A DNA stretch of 64,000 nucleotides, from NCBI GenBank assembly GCA_045538535.1, contig JAZSRN010000045.1:1-64000 (forward strand), written 5' to 3'. Shown one piece after another: positions 6,623 through 15,595 of this stretch. Under the pieces are notes generated by a model. It was not told the origin of the DNA. It saw only the letters and a program-made list of their open reading frames with translations, and made no database searches. The position numbers and the translations under genes are program-made. Positions within the stretch are counted from its first letter, which is position 1. Each line of letters begins with the position of its first letter. Source of the stretch: RUG14219 sp045538535 (GTDB taxonomy: Bacteria > Cyanobacteriota > Vampirovibrionia > Gastranaerophilales > Gastranaerophilaceae).

Positions 6623-8023
6623 ATGTTTGACAGTTTGAGCGAAAAATTACAAGAAATCATTAGAAAAACGGGTTCTTCTGAGCTTACTCAAGACAATATG
6701 CAAGAGGCTTTGCGAGAAATTAGACGTGCATTGCTTGAAGCCGATGTAAATTTGCGTGTTGTAAAAACTTTTATATCTTCTATAAAAGATAAAGCTGAAG
6801 GTGAAAAAATTATTGAAGGGGTAAATCCGTCTCAACAACTAATTAAAATTGTTCATGATGAGTTGGTTAATCTTTTAGGTAGCGAAATAAAGCCATTAGA
6901 TTTGAGTGAGAATCTTTCTTTGATTATGATGTTGGGGCTTCAAGGTTCCGGAAAAACAACCTCAAGTGCAAAGCTTGCGGTAAAACTAAAAAAAGAGGGC
7001 AAGCGTCCTTTGCTTGTGGCGTGCGATGTTTATAGACCCGCAGCAATTACTCAATTGCAGACATTAGGTAAAGAGATAGAAACCGAAGTTTTTACTGTTG
7101 AGGGTTCGGTCGATGTACAAAGTATTGTTACTTCTGCTATTAGTTATGCAAAAGAAAATCATTATAATGTTTTGATTTTGGATACGGCTGGTCGTTTGCA
7201 AATCGATACGGATATGATGGCGGAGCTTCTTTTGATAGACAGAATTTTTACTCCAAAAGAAAAATTGCTTGTTATTGATGCTATGACAGGACAAGAGGCT
7301 GTACATGTTGCTGAAAATTTTGATGCACAATTAGGTTTGACCGGTTTGGTTTTGACAAAATTGGACGGCGATAGTCGGGGCGGTTCTGCGCTAAGTATTG
7401 TGCATTGTACCGGTAAGCCGATAAAATTGACCGGTACCGGTGAAAAGCTCAATGCCTTAGAAGATTTTTATCCTGAGCGTATGGCTACAAGAATTCTTGG
7501 TATGGGTGATATTGTTTCTCTCGTTGAACGTGCGCAAGAAGTGTTTGATGAAAAGCAAGCCTTAGAACTCGAAGAAAAAATGAAAAAGGCTGAATTTTCA
7601 TTTAATGATTTTATAAAAATGCAAAAACAAATGAAAATGTTTGGGTCCATGGATCAACTTTTGGGTATGCTTCCGGGGATGAGTATTTCAAAAGCTGATA
7701 GAGAAAAGATTTCACACGAAGGTGAAAAACAATTTAAGCGTATAGAAGTTTTTATTCAAAGTATGACGCCGGAAGAACGTGAAAACCCTGATTTGATGAA
7801 TACGAGTCGTAAAAAACGTATTGCAAAAGGTTGCGGTATGGATTTGGCTGAAATTAACGGATATGTTAAACAGTTTGAGCAAATGCGATTGATGATGAAA
7901 GGTATGCATGATATGAAGGGTATGATGGGTAAATTGGGTGCAAATGGCCTTTCCGGTCTTGGTGGTAAAATGGGTAAACACGCTATAAATAAAGCAATGT
8001 CAATGATGCGTAAATTTAAGTAA
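6623..8023 (+). CDS. ffh: Signal recognition particle GTPase Ffh
   Basis: 466 residues, usual for Ffh (SRP54). The N domain four-helix bundle (1-90) is followed by the G domain: G-L-Q-G-S-G-K-T-T (about 105), D-V-Y-R-P-A-A (about 135), D-T-A-G-R (187) and T-K-L-D-G-D-S-R-G-G (about 245). The C-terminal Met-rich M domain (about 310-445) binds signal peptides and SRP RNA. It targets nascent membrane and secreted proteins to the translocon with FtsY. Its RNA partner gene is also in this window, at 16920. The start follows an AAGGGA RBS. Confidence 0.97.
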   Translation: MFDSLSEKLQEIIRKTGSSELTQDNMQEALREIRRALLEADVNLRVVKTFISSIKDKAEGEKIIEGVNPSQQLIKIVHDELVNLLGSEIKPLDLSENLSLIMMLGLQGSGKTTSSAKLAVKLKKEGKRPLLVACDVYRPAAITQLQTLGKEIETEVFTVEGSVDVQSIVTSAISYAKENHYNVLILDTAGRLQIDTDMMAELLLIDRIFTPKEKLLVIDAMTGQEAVHVAENFDAQLGLTGLVLTKLDGDSRGGSALSIVHCTGKPIKLTGTGEKLNALEDFYPERMATRILGMGDIVSLVERAQEVFDEKQALELEEKMKKAEFSFNDFIKMQKQMKMFGSMDQLLGMLPGMSISKADREKISHEGEKQFKRIEVFIQSMTPEERENPDLMNTSRKKRIAKGCGMDLAEINGYVKQFEQMRLMMKGMHDMKGMMGKLGANGLSGLGGKMGKHAINKAMSMMRKFK

Positions 8024-8042
8024 TTCGATTTGAGAAATTTTA

Positions 8043-8051
8043 TGTTATAAT
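8043..8051 (+). promoter_or_regulatory. Extended -10 promoter for GH57 gene
   Basis: TGTTATAAT: a perfect TATAAT preceded by TGn, with no good -35. It lies 31 nt upstream of the ATG at 8083. Confidence 0.45.
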
Positions 8052-8082
8052 AAAATCATAAAATGGTCCGGATTTATAAAAT

Positions 8083-10323
8083 ATGATGAGTCAACAAAAA
8101 AAATTATCCATAGCTTTTTACTGGCACATGCATCAGCCGGTTTATCAACTATCGAAAGATGGCGATTATTTAATGCCTTGGGTGCGTCTTCACGCGGTGA
8201 AAGATTATCTTGATATGGCATTGTGGGTTGATAAATTTAATCGTTTGAAGCTTAATTTTAATTTGGTTCCGGTGTTATTGGATTCTTTGATTGATTATGC
8301 AGAAAAGGGCTTTTATGATATTCATTCAAGACTTTCGGTTAAGGCGGAGGATGAGCTTTCTCCATCTGATAAGGAATTTATATTAAACAACTTTTTTGAT
8401 TCAAATTATCAAACAATGATTTTATCAAGCCCAGAATATAATAGAATTTATCAAAAATATCAGAGCCATAGGGTTGTAGATATAAATGATTTTTCAAATC
8501 AAGAATATTCGGATTTGATGGCACTTTTTAATTTGGCGTGGATTGACGGTTCATTTAAACAGTCGCTTCCGGAACTTAAAAAGCTTGTGAAAAAAGGGAA
8601 AAATTATACTCAAAAAGACAGAATTAAGATTATAGAAATCCAACGTGAAATTATCAAACAAATAATACCTACTTATAAAAGATTGCAAGATGAAAATAAA
8701 ATTGAGATTACAACAAGTCCTTACTATCATCCGATTATTCCGATTTTGCTGGATGTAAAAGGTGTTTCCGGCGATGTGCAAAAGGGATTGCCGGATAATC
8801 TAAAAATGGAATTAGATGCAAGATTGCAAACTGAAATGGCTTTGAATAGGGTAGAAGAAATTTTTGGTAAAAGACCTAGAGGTATATGGCCGTCTGAACA
8901 TTGTGTTAGTCCTAAAGAGATGGATTTGTTCAAATCTCTTGGAGCTGAATGGACGATTTCTGATGAAGGTATCTTGTCAAGTTCGATAAATTTCGATTTT
9001 GTTCGTGATTTTAGAGGTTATTTGGAAGATCCTTATAGATTATTAAAAACTTATGATTACAAAACTAAAAATTCGAATATTAAAATGATTTTTAGAGATT
9101 CTGTTATTCCAAATCTTATAAGTTTTGAATATTTTAATCATGACCCAATTGTTGCGGCAAATGATTTGTATGACAGAATAAAAGTTAAACAGAGCAAGTT
9201 GCTTTCATCACCGGATGATGAGCATCTCTTGACGATAGCAATGGATGGTGAAAATTGTTGGGAAAATTATGCCAATGATGGTGCGCTTTTCTTGGAAACG
9301 CTATATTCTCTTATAGAAAAAGATGAAACATTAGAAACAGTGTTGCTAAGTGATTATATAGCGAAAGACGAAAGTTCAAAGCCATTGAATAAATTGGTTT
9401 CCGGTTCTTGGATAAATAGGAATTTTAAATTATGGATTGATGAGCCGGTTAAGAATTTCGCTTGGACATATTTAAAAAATGTCCGCGATGATTTTTCCGA
9501 ATTTGTTAAGAAAAATCCGCTACATCCAAATATTGAATTGGCTCGTCGTGAGCTTTTTATCGCGGAAGGTAGTGATTGGTTTTGGTGGTATGGTGAGCCA
9601 AATGATTCCGGTCGTGATAATATCTTTGACTTTATTTTTAGAGAACATTTGAAAAATATTTATATTTATTTAGGTGTTGATTATCCAAAATATCTTGATA
9701 CCCCTTTGCTTTCTGCAATAACAAAGCCTTCTCGTTACCCAAAAGGTGAAATTACACCAAATGTCACCGGTGAAGACGACGATGATGCTTCTTGGTTGAA
9801 TGCCGGATGTATTGATATTCCCGATGGGCCAGTGTTAAAAAAAGATAAGTTCTTTGATAGAATTTGTTTTGGTTGCGATAAAGATAATTTGTATTTTAGA
9901 TTGTATGTAAATCAATATTTTGACCAAAATGATAATCCTCGTAGAAAAGTTAATCAAATGTATGTTTATTTGAGAGAAAGTACAAAAAAACACGCAACTT
10001 CGCCGATTAGAGTAATTCATAAAGCTGAAAATGTGTTGCCGATTTCAAAAGAAAAATTCCATTGCGAATTACAGTTGTCGGTTTATGAAGGTTCGTTGAA
10101 TTTGATTAGATTGGTAAAAGCTATTGAAAATAATCTATGGGTAATTGATAGTTCTAAAGAGATTACTGCGGTTTATGATAAGTATATTGATGTCAAAATC
10201 CCGTTTGACAGTATTGATATTGCGGTTGGTGAAACGGTTGAATTTATGTTTGTAAATGCGCATTTTGGCATAAAAGATTTTTATATTCCAAATGAGATGC
10301 TCCTTACTGCAACCAGAGCTTAG
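8083..10323 (+). CDS. Glycoside hydrolase family 57 (alpha-amylase/4-alpha-glucanotransferase-like)
   Basis: 746 residues. GH57 conserved regions are clear. Region 1 is H-M-H-Q-P. The nucleophile region is G-I-W-P-S-E with Glu272. The acid region is M-D-G-E with Asp388. The enzyme should hydrolyse or transfer alpha-glucans in the cytoplasm, since there is no signal peptide. After the catalytic barrel and helical domain (to about 540), the last ~200 residues form a beta-rich domain of the kind often attached to GH57 enzymes. Two ATGs are adjacent (8083, 8086) and neither has a clear RBS. Together with the GT5-like gene it suggests alpha-glucan metabolism, but the two are not in one operon. Confidence 0.85.
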   Translation: MMSQQKKLSIAFYWHMHQPVYQLSKDGDYLMPWVRLHAVKDYLDMALWVDKFNRLKLNFNLVPVLLDSLIDYAEKGFYDIHSRLSVKAEDELSPSDKEFILNNFFDSNYQTMILSSPEYNRIYQKYQSHRVVDINDFSNQEYSDLMALFNLAWIDGSFKQSLPELKKLVKKGKNYTQKDRIKIIEIQREIIKQIIPTYKRLQDENKIEITTSPYYHPIIPILLDVKGVSGDVQKGLPDNLKMELDARLQTEMALNRVEEIFGKRPRGIWPSEHCVSPKEMDLFKSLGAEWTISDEGILSSSINFDFVRDFRGYLEDPYRLLKTYDYKTKNSNIKMIFRDSVIPNLISFEYFNHDPIVAANDLYDRIKVKQSKLLSSPDDEHLLTIAMDGENCWENYANDGALFLETLYSLIEKDETLETVLLSDYIAKDESSKPLNKLVSGSWINRNFKLWIDEPVKNFAWTYLKNVRDDFSEFVKKNPLHPNIELARRELFIAEGSDWFWWYGEPNDSGRDNIFDFIFREHLKNIYIYLGVDYPKYLDTPLLSAITKPSRYPKGEITPNVTGEDDDDASWLNAGCIDIPDGPVLKKDKFFDRICFGCDKDNLYFRLYVNQYFDQNDNPRRKVNQMYVYLRESTKKHATSPIRVIHKAENVLPISKEKFHCELQLSVYEGSLNLIRLVKAIENNLWVIDSSKEITAVYDKYIDVKIPFDSIDIAVGETVEFMFVNAHFGIKDFYIPNEMLLTATRA

Positions 10324-10427
10324 CTTTTTGAGTTATGTAACTAAATGTAACGAAAATTACCATGCTTGAAATAAGCAATTTTTAAAATCCTTTATATAAA
10401 TGTAAGCACGAGTATAAAGGAGAGATT

Positions 10428-10808
10428 ATGAACGGTATTAATTCTAAATCTTCAGCAAGAGCAAACAAAACTTCTAAAACAAATTCGCCGGTAAAATCTA
10501 TTGAAACTGCCGGTTCGCTTGCAATGCATAACAATAACCCATTTGCCGGATTATTTTCTACTCCGTTATATGATATGTTTTCATCTTCTAATCCATTTGC
10601 GGTTGACTATACGCAATATGGTACCGGTGAAGGTTCTTATGTTGCGTACAATTCCGGTGGGTTCTGGGGTGGTTTTTATTCCGCTTTCGCTTCAACCAGT
10701 GGGGATTGTGGCGGATTTGCCGGAGGATTTTCTGATGGTGGCGGATGTGGTGCCGTTTCTTCTTGTTCATCAGGCGGATGCGGTGGAGGGTTTACCTCAT
10801 TCTGTTAA
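10428..10808 (+). CDS. Gly/Ser/Cys-rich small protein, unknown function
   Basis: 126 residues with a strong AAGGAGAG RBS and its own terminator. The N-terminal third is Lys/Ser/Thr/Asn-rich and disordered. Then N-N-N-P-F-A-G-L-F appears, which resembles the tag motif of other proteins in this window. The last 40 residues are almost only Gly, Ser, Phe, Ala and Cys, with seven Cys, several as G-C-G or S-C-S. There is no signal peptide. Options are a structural or metal-binding protein or a modified-peptide precursor. No modifying enzyme is adjacent, so no function is assigned. Confidence 0.65.
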   Translation: MNGINSKSSARANKTSKTNSPVKSIETAGSLAMHNNNPFAGLFSTPLYDMFSSSNPFAVDYTQYGTGEGSYVAYNSGGFWGGFYSAFASTSGDCGGFAGGFSDGGGCGAVSSCSSGGCGGGFTSFC

Positions 10809-10847
10809 TAAAAATTTTAAGGTTAAATAAAGAAAAGAAAATACATT

Positions 10848-10878
10848 AAAAGACGGTTTTAAAATCCGTCTTTTTTTT
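10848..10878 (+). terminator. Intrinsic terminator
   Basis: Stem AAAAGACGG (10848-10856) with CCGTCTTTT (10866-10874), followed by a T-run to 10878. Confidence 0.9.
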
Positions 10879-10890
10879 GATAATAAGTTT

Positions 10891-11148
10891 ATGAATAAAA
10901 AATATTATATGTATGTTTTGTTGACTGAACGTAATACTTTGTATTGTGGTTATACTGATGATGTTTTAAAACGTTATCAAGCACATATTGATGGACGCGG
11001 AGCCAAATATACTAGGGCAAATAAACCTATAAAATTAATTTATAGCGAAGAGTTTGAAACCAAACAAGATGCAATGAAAGCGGAATCGCAATTTAAGAAA
11101 CTTTCTAGGCAAGAAAAATTAAAAATCCTCAATTTCCAATTGCCTTAG
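10891..11148 (+). CDS. GIY-YIG domain protein, UPF0213/YhbQ-like
   Basis: 85 residues, essentially one GIY-YIG nuclease fold. Y-M-Y-V-L-L near residue 6 and L-Y-C-G-Y-T-D-D near 17 replace the GIY and YIG strands, then R-Y-Q-A-H with G-A-K-Y-T-R, and a Glu in K-A-E-S-Q-F-K. This is the stand-alone YhbQ-type family, whose role is poorly known and may concern DNA or RNA. It starts 13 nt after a terminator. Its 3' end overlaps the convergent gene at 11119 by 30 bp. Confidence 0.85.
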   Translation: MNKKYYMYVLLTERNTLYCGYTDDVLKRYQAHIDGRGAKYTRANKPIKLIYSEEFETKQDAMKAESQFKKLSRQEKLKILNFQLP

Positions 11149-12498
11149 ATTATCATCTATCGCATTAAGCTTATCCTCTATTTTTTGCATTTCGGTAATT
11201 TCTTTTTGGAGTTTCTTTTCATCTGAGAGGATTTCTTTTTCTAGTTGTTTGGAGCGAACTTCTTTGTATTTTTCGTAGCCATCGTTATAGGTTGTAGAGC
11301 CTTTATAATGTTGAAGACGTTTATATTCTTTTTTGTCAAATCTGTAATCTTCATCCATTTCTTTGATTTTTTGTTTATATTCTTTTTTCATTTCTTGAAC
11401 TATTTTTTTATCAGATTTTTTTGCCGCTTTTTGGCGATTTTTGTCGATTTTTTGTTGTTGTTTATCTTCTTGTTCAATTACGGTTTTAGCTTTGACGCCG
11501 TCTTGGATAATTTTATATCCATTTGAACCGACTTTAATGTCAGTTTTTTTGAACGAAACAAGTTTTGATTGTACGCCAGTAAAGTCAATACTCCATATTC
11601 CTAAATGTATCGGTATATTACCGGTGTATGCGTACGCATCAACAAGAACTCGTGCCGGATCGTTCAAGTCAAAGCCAAGAGGGTAAATATCCCAACGTTT
11701 CTCATCCAAATCAAGGTTTTTATATTCTTTCCAGTAATATGATATAGCATCTCTAATTTCAATCAAATCGTATGAAACTTGTGTCTCAAAATCATAAACT
11801 AAAGCTCTTGTTTGCCAAATTCCGTCATTGGTATGTCCTATTTTTTCCTTTGCTAAAAGTTTTTTGCCGTCGATTGAAAAATCAATAGGTGTAATGGTTT
11901 TAAATGCGCCAAAATCAGCATTATTGCTATCGGTTGACAATATCGGTTCCGGAATTCGATGAGAGGTTTTGGCTGTTAATATTTTGTCAATATTTGTTTT
12001 TCCGTCTTTTAGAGGAATAACAAATAGGTCACACGCCGTTGAAGCACTGTCCGGATAGTAATAAATCGTAGGATATACCATCATTGTAAAGTCTGGTGAA
12101 ACTATTCCTTGAGCGTTAATTTGGCGTGTTTTGTAAAGCTTTTTGCCCAATTTTAATTCGGGGCTACCCGGTGGGTCGTTATAACGAATAATTCGGTATT
12201 CAGGTTGTGGAATATATTTCATATCCGAAGGTTTGTCTATTTTCGGAACGGCAACGCTTTCAGTTGATTTGTCCTTTGGAGTCGAAAGAGAGTTGTATTC
12301 ATCCATTGTCATATATCCGGAAGGAACTCTTTCAAATACTCGTTTTTCATATTTTGTTTTTTCGTCTTTTTTTTGTACTTTATGTATGTGGTCGGCTTCT
12401 TTTTCCCTAACGTCTTTACTTGAAAAAAGAGCGCTATATGATGGCGGAAGGTTTAGTATAATAATTGTCCATATTAGGATAAAAATTATGCTTTTCAT
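11119..12498 (-). CDS. Secreted protein with C-terminal coiled coil, unknown function
   Basis: 459 residues from ATG at 12498; the longer frame begins at a TTG inside the preceding overlap. GAAGGT lies 10 nt upstream of this ATG. A signal peptide (M-K-S-I-I-F-I-L-I-W) ends near A-L-F. The middle (about 90-340) is beta-rich, with proline/tyrosine-rich stretches and Asp/Gly turns that could be a propeller-like fold. The last 120 residues are a charged Lys/Glu/Gln coiled coil. It is 1 nt downstream of the response regulator and so probably a member of the same operon (kinase, regulator, exported protein). Confidence 0.7.
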   Translation of the reverse strand: MKSIIFILIWTIIILNLPPSYSALFSSKDVREKEADHIHKVQKKDEKTKYEKRVFERVPSGYMTMDEYNSLSTPKDKSTESVAVPKIDKPSDMKYIPQPEYRIIRYNDPPGSPELKLGKKLYKTRQINAQGIVSPDFTMMVYPTIYYYPDSASTACDLFVIPLKDGKTNIDKILTAKTSHRIPEPILSTDSNNADFGAFKTITPIDFSIDGKKLLAKEKIGHTNDGIWQTRALVYDFETQVSYDLIEIRDAISYYWKEYKNLDLDEKRWDIYPLGFDLNDPARVLVDAYAYTGNIPIHLGIWSIDFTGVQSKLVSFKKTDIKVGSNGYKIIQDGVKAKTVIEQEDKQQQKIDKNRQKAAKKSDKKIVQEMKKEYKQKIKEMDEDYRFDKKEYKRLQHYKGSTTYNDGYEKYKEVRSKQLEKEILSDEKKLQKEITEMQKIEDKLNAIDDNLRQLEIEDF

Positions 12499-12499
12499 T

Positions 12500-13171
12500 T
12501 TAAACAAGACCTTCTTTCATCGCCATAGAGATAGCTTTTGAGCGCGAACCAACGTATAATTTTTGCAAAATGCTATGTACGTGAGTTTTAGTTGTTGATA
12601 TTGATATGAAAAGTTTTTCGGCGATTTGTGGATTTGTTAATCCGTCAACAATTAGCGCCAAAACTTCCATTTCTCTTTCGGTTAGGCCGTATAAATCTTT
12701 ACCGAGTTTGTAATTTATTTCGCCTCGTTTTTCTTGGATAGGTTCGGAACGTTTTAAATTCGTCAGAACGATTTTTGCAATAGCCGGATCTAGCCAGCCA
12801 GCACCTTCTGAAACTGCAACTACGGCTGAAACGGTTTGTTCTGCGGTCGCTCCTTTGGTAATGTAGCCGTCTGCTCCTGCGCGGAACGAGTCAAATACAT
12901 CATCTTCGCCTTCTCGTGATGTGTACATCAAAACTTTTATTTCCGGATTTACGGCCTTGATTTTAGCGGTGGCTTCGATGCCGTCAATAGTTGGAAGACC
13001 GATATCCATAATGACAACATTCGGGTTTGAAGCGATAGCTTTTTGTGCACCTTCTAATCCATCAGCAAACATTCCAATAACTTCAATATTTGGATTGCTT
13101 CCTAATATCACAGAAAGGCCCATTCTAGCCATATCGTGATCTTCTATTATAACAACTTTAATGTTAGCCAT
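12500..13171 (-). CDS. NarL/FixJ-type response regulator
   Basis: 223 residues. The receiver domain (1-120) has D11/D13 acid pocket residues, the phosphoacceptor D56 in V-I-M-D-I-G-L-P, the T/S in Y-T-S-R and K in G-Y-I-T-K-G. The C-terminal LuxR-type HTH (about 160-220) reads L-T-E-R-E-M-E-V-L-A-L-I-V-D-G-L-T-N-P-Q-I-A. It binds DNA when phosphorylated. The RBS is GAGG. The start overlaps the 3' end of the kinase gene by 8 nt, indicating translational coupling and a cognate pair. Confidence 0.93.
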   Translation of the reverse strand: MANIKVVIIEDHDMARMGLSVILGSNPNIEVIGMFADGLEGAQKAIASNPNVVIMDIGLPTIDGIEATAKIKAVNPEIKVLMYTSREGEDDVFDSFRAGADGYITKGATAEQTVSAVVAVSEGAGWLDPAIAKIVLTNLKRSEPIQEKRGEINYKLGKDLYGLTEREMEVLALIVDGLTNPQIAEKLFISISTTKTHVHSILQKLYVGSRSKAISMAMKEGLV

Positions 13172-14756
13172 TTTGAACCTCGTTTTTCTTTTTTACAACA
13201 TCAGTAAGTATAAATGTAAATTCGCTTCCTTTATTTAATTTGCTATCAACCCAAATTTTGCCGTTGTGAGCTTCTATTATTTGTCTTGATAGGTATAAAC
13301 CTAATCCCGTACCGGTTGAACGTTTAACCATCGTTCCTTGTGAAAATCTTTTGAATAAATTAGGAATATCGGCTTTTGGTATTCCGTTGCCATTATCGCA
13401 TACTGAAAATATAAAATCTCCATGTTGAATTTTTACGATAATGTTGATTTCGCCGCCGGTGTTGGTGTAATTTAGAGCGTTGCCACAAAGATTTGTGATA
13501 ACTCTTTTTATTTCACTTCTATCCGCCTCGATATTATAATCTTCAGCTTGCTCTTGCTGAATATCTAAGTTGAATTTTAAATTTTTGTTTTGGGCTAAAG
13601 GTTTGAGTTCTTCATAACATTGTTGAACTAAACCGATTGGTGAAAAGATTGTTTTGCATAGAGTTAGTTTGCCGCTCTCAAAACGGTATACTTCAAGTAA
13701 AGCATTAACTAAGCCTAATAAATCTTCGTTGCTTTGTAACATTGTAGAAAGTAATAATTTTTGTTGTTCTGTTAATTCTCCGATAGCTCCATCAATAAAG
13801 AATTTGAGAGTTTGAATTGCTGCCAGTAAAGGTGTGCGCATATCGTGCGTTAAAGTCGCGATAAAATCATCTCTGAGTTTTTCGGTTTCCTTTTGCTCGG
13901 TTACGTTTCTTATGACGCCGACGAACTTGTTTTTGTTGTCTATATCTTCAGAAATTGATGCAAAATTTATTTCAACCGGTATTTCTTCATTGCTTAGTTT
14001 GTTAAGAATGAAACAATCTTTAATTAAAATTTCGCTTCTATCACTTTGTTTTAGAATATCAAATATGTTTTGAGTTTCATTTGTTTTTGAATTTAGGAAT
14101 AAAATTTCCGAAAGTGGTTTTGAAATTAGTGATTTTTCGGATAGCCCCGCCAAAAATTCGCCTGCCGGGTTTATTTGTTCGATATTTCCGTTTTCATCAA
14201 TAATTATTATCCCATCAGCGCAGTAGCTTATTATTCCTGCAAGTTTTGAATTCGCAATTTGTAAGTCTTTTGTGCGTTCAGCCACTAAGGATTCTAAATT
14301 CTGAGAGTATATTTTTAACTTGTCGTTGGCATCTGCCAGTTCCCTAATTTTTTGTTGTAAGTTTTCGAGCAAGTGACTTCTTTCGATACCGTTTTTAATA
14401 TTTAAGACTAAATCTGTATTGTCCCAAGGTTTTTCAATGTATTTGTACAAACCTATTTCATTAATTGCGCGTATAGCATTTTCTTTGTCTGCATATCCGG
14501 TTAATAAAATCATGCTTGTATCCGGACAAATTTCTTTTGCTTGAGTCAAAAATTCTAACCCGTTCATTTGAGGCATCATAAAATCAGAAACAATTAAGTC
14601 CGGTTGATTGTTGTTTATATAGTCGAGAGCTTCATGGGGATTGTTGAAAGTGAAAACATTGGTAAATCCTTCGACTTTTAAAAGCATCTTAAAAGCTGAA
14701 GTTACCATACTTTCGTCATCTACAAATACAATTGTCCCTTGAAGTCTTTTATCCAT
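13164..14756 (-). CDS. Receiver-PAS-histidine kinase hybrid
   Basis: 530 residues from ATG at 14756, which places the receiver strand I-V-F-V-D-D-E immediately after the start. Domains in order: receiver (about 8-120, S-D-F-M-M-P-Q-M-N-G), coiled coil (130-185), PAS (about 190-300), HisKA with the H-box L-T-H-D-M-R-T-P, and HATPase_c with N, G1 (D-N-G-N-G-I-P) and G2 (G-T-G-L-G-L-Y) boxes. There is no membrane segment, so it is a cytoplasmic sensor, and its receiver is N-terminal rather than C-terminal. It is first in the operon with the NarL-type regulator and the exported protein, and divergent from the pilin gene at 14847. Confidence 0.92.
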   Translation of the reverse strand: MDKRLQGTIVFVDDESMVTSAFKMLLKVEGFTNVFTFNNPHEALDYINNNQPDLIVSDFMMPQMNGLEFLTQAKEICPDTSMILLTGYADKENAIRAINEIGLYKYIEKPWDNTDLVLNIKNGIERSHLLENLQQKIRELADANDKLKIYSQNLESLVAERTKDLQIANSKLAGIISYCADGIIIIDENGNIEQINPAGEFLAGLSEKSLISKPLSEILFLNSKTNETQNIFDILKQSDRSEILIKDCFILNKLSNEEIPVEINFASISEDIDNKNKFVGVIRNVTEQKETEKLRDDFIATLTHDMRTPLLAAIQTLKFFIDGAIGELTEQQKLLLSTMLQSNEDLLGLVNALLEVYRFESGKLTLCKTIFSPIGLVQQCYEELKPLAQNKNLKFNLDIQQEQAEDYNIEADRSEIKRVITNLCGNALNYTNTGGEINIIVKIQHGDFIFSVCDNGNGIPKADIPNLFKRFSQGTMVKRSTGTGLGLYLSRQIIEAHNGKIWVDSKLNKGSEFTFILTDVVKKKNEVQNG

Positions 14757-14796
14757 ACTTAAATGATAAAACATTTTACAAAAATCGACAAATACA

Positions 14797-14824
14797 TTAC
14801 AAATTTGCAATAATATGATATACT
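14797..14824 (+). promoter_or_regulatory. Promoter of pilin gene 14847
   Basis: TTACAA (14797-14802), 16 nt, then TATACT (14819-14824) preceded by TGA (extended -10). It lies in the 90-bp gap between the divergent kinase and pilin genes. Confidence 0.5.
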
Positions 14825-14846
14825 GTTTTCAAAAGGAGAGATTAAA

Positions 14847-15533
14847 ATGCAAAAATTTAAATTAGGTTTTACTTTGGCGGAAACGCTTATTGCGTTAGCA
14901 GTTGTTGGGGTTATTTCGGCAATGACTATTCCTACGTTAATGAATAACTATTCTAAAAAAACTCAAGCTGCAGCTGCACATAAATTTGTTTCGCAACTGG
15001 AAGATGTTTTAAGTGCACATTTAGCAGAAAAAAATGCAGAAACATTATGGGAAGCTAAATTGCGTTCTGCGTCTCATGTTAAGCAGTTGTTTAAGGATAA
15101 TTTTAGGATTGTAACTGATTGCGGTGCTACATCTACGCCATGCTTTGCTGATGCGTACGGGAGCATAAGTGGTGCAGCGGGCAATGTAGCGCTTTTTGGC
15201 GATGCTATTTCTCTTTCAAGTGGTGTCAGTGTAGGGCTTTCCGGTTTAGATTCAGATCATAGATATGGCCGAATTTATTTTGATGTTAACGGCAAAAAAG
15301 AACCAAATATTGCGGGTAGAGATTTGTTTGTAGGGTATATATTTGAGGATGGTTCGTTAGAAGGTTCACCTTATGCAACACCTCAATGTAAAAAAGATAA
15401 TGATGCTACAAGTTGTGCGCCTTTTAATAATTTTAAAGATGCACAAATAGGTGGTGTTGTATGTGGAGACTCAAATGATCCTATAGGATGTCTATCGGTT
15501 TTGAGAAACAATAATTGGGTAATGAATTATTAG
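14847..15533 (+). CDS. Prepilin-like protein
   Basis: 228 residues. The leader M-Q-K-F-K-L-G is followed by F-T-L-A-E-T-L-I-A-L-A-V-V-G-V and ends I-P-T-L: a class III prepilin signal with cleavage after Gly7. The body contains D-C-G-A, P-C-F-A and, near the end, several Cys (Q-C-K-K, S-C-A-P, V-C-G-D, G-C-L-S). It also has Y-F-D-V-N-G-K-K-E-P-N, comparable to the D-V-N-G-I-K-A-P-N of the 5868 pilin. The two thus share a C-terminal fold, whereas the 42237 pilin reads D-W-N-G-S-K-M-P-N there. The RBS is AAAGGAGAG. It is divergent from a two-component operon, which may control it (inference). Confidence 0.8.
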   Translation: MQKFKLGFTLAETLIALAVVGVISAMTIPTLMNNYSKKTQAAAAHKFVSQLEDVLSAHLAEKNAETLWEAKLRSASHVKQLFKDNFRIVTDCGATSTPCFADAYGSISGAAGNVALFGDAISLSSGVSVGLSGLDSDHRYGRIYFDVNGKKEPNIAGRDLFVGYIFEDGSLEGSPYATPQCKKDNDATSCAPFNNFKDAQIGGVVCGDSNDPIGCLSVLRNNNWVMNY

Positions 15534-15555
15534 TTTTATCCCGTTTTTTAATGAT

Positions 15556-15589
15556 AAAAGCGGCCTAATCTGTGAATAGGCCGCTTTTT
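15556..15589. terminator. Bidirectional terminator between convergent genes
   Basis: A 12-bp stem AAAAGCGGCCTA (15556-15567) with TAGGCCGCTTTT (15577-15588) has A- and T-runs on both sides. It serves the pilin gene on the plus strand and the desulfoferrodoxin gene on the minus strand. Confidence 0.9.
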
Positions 15590-15595
15590 CTATTA

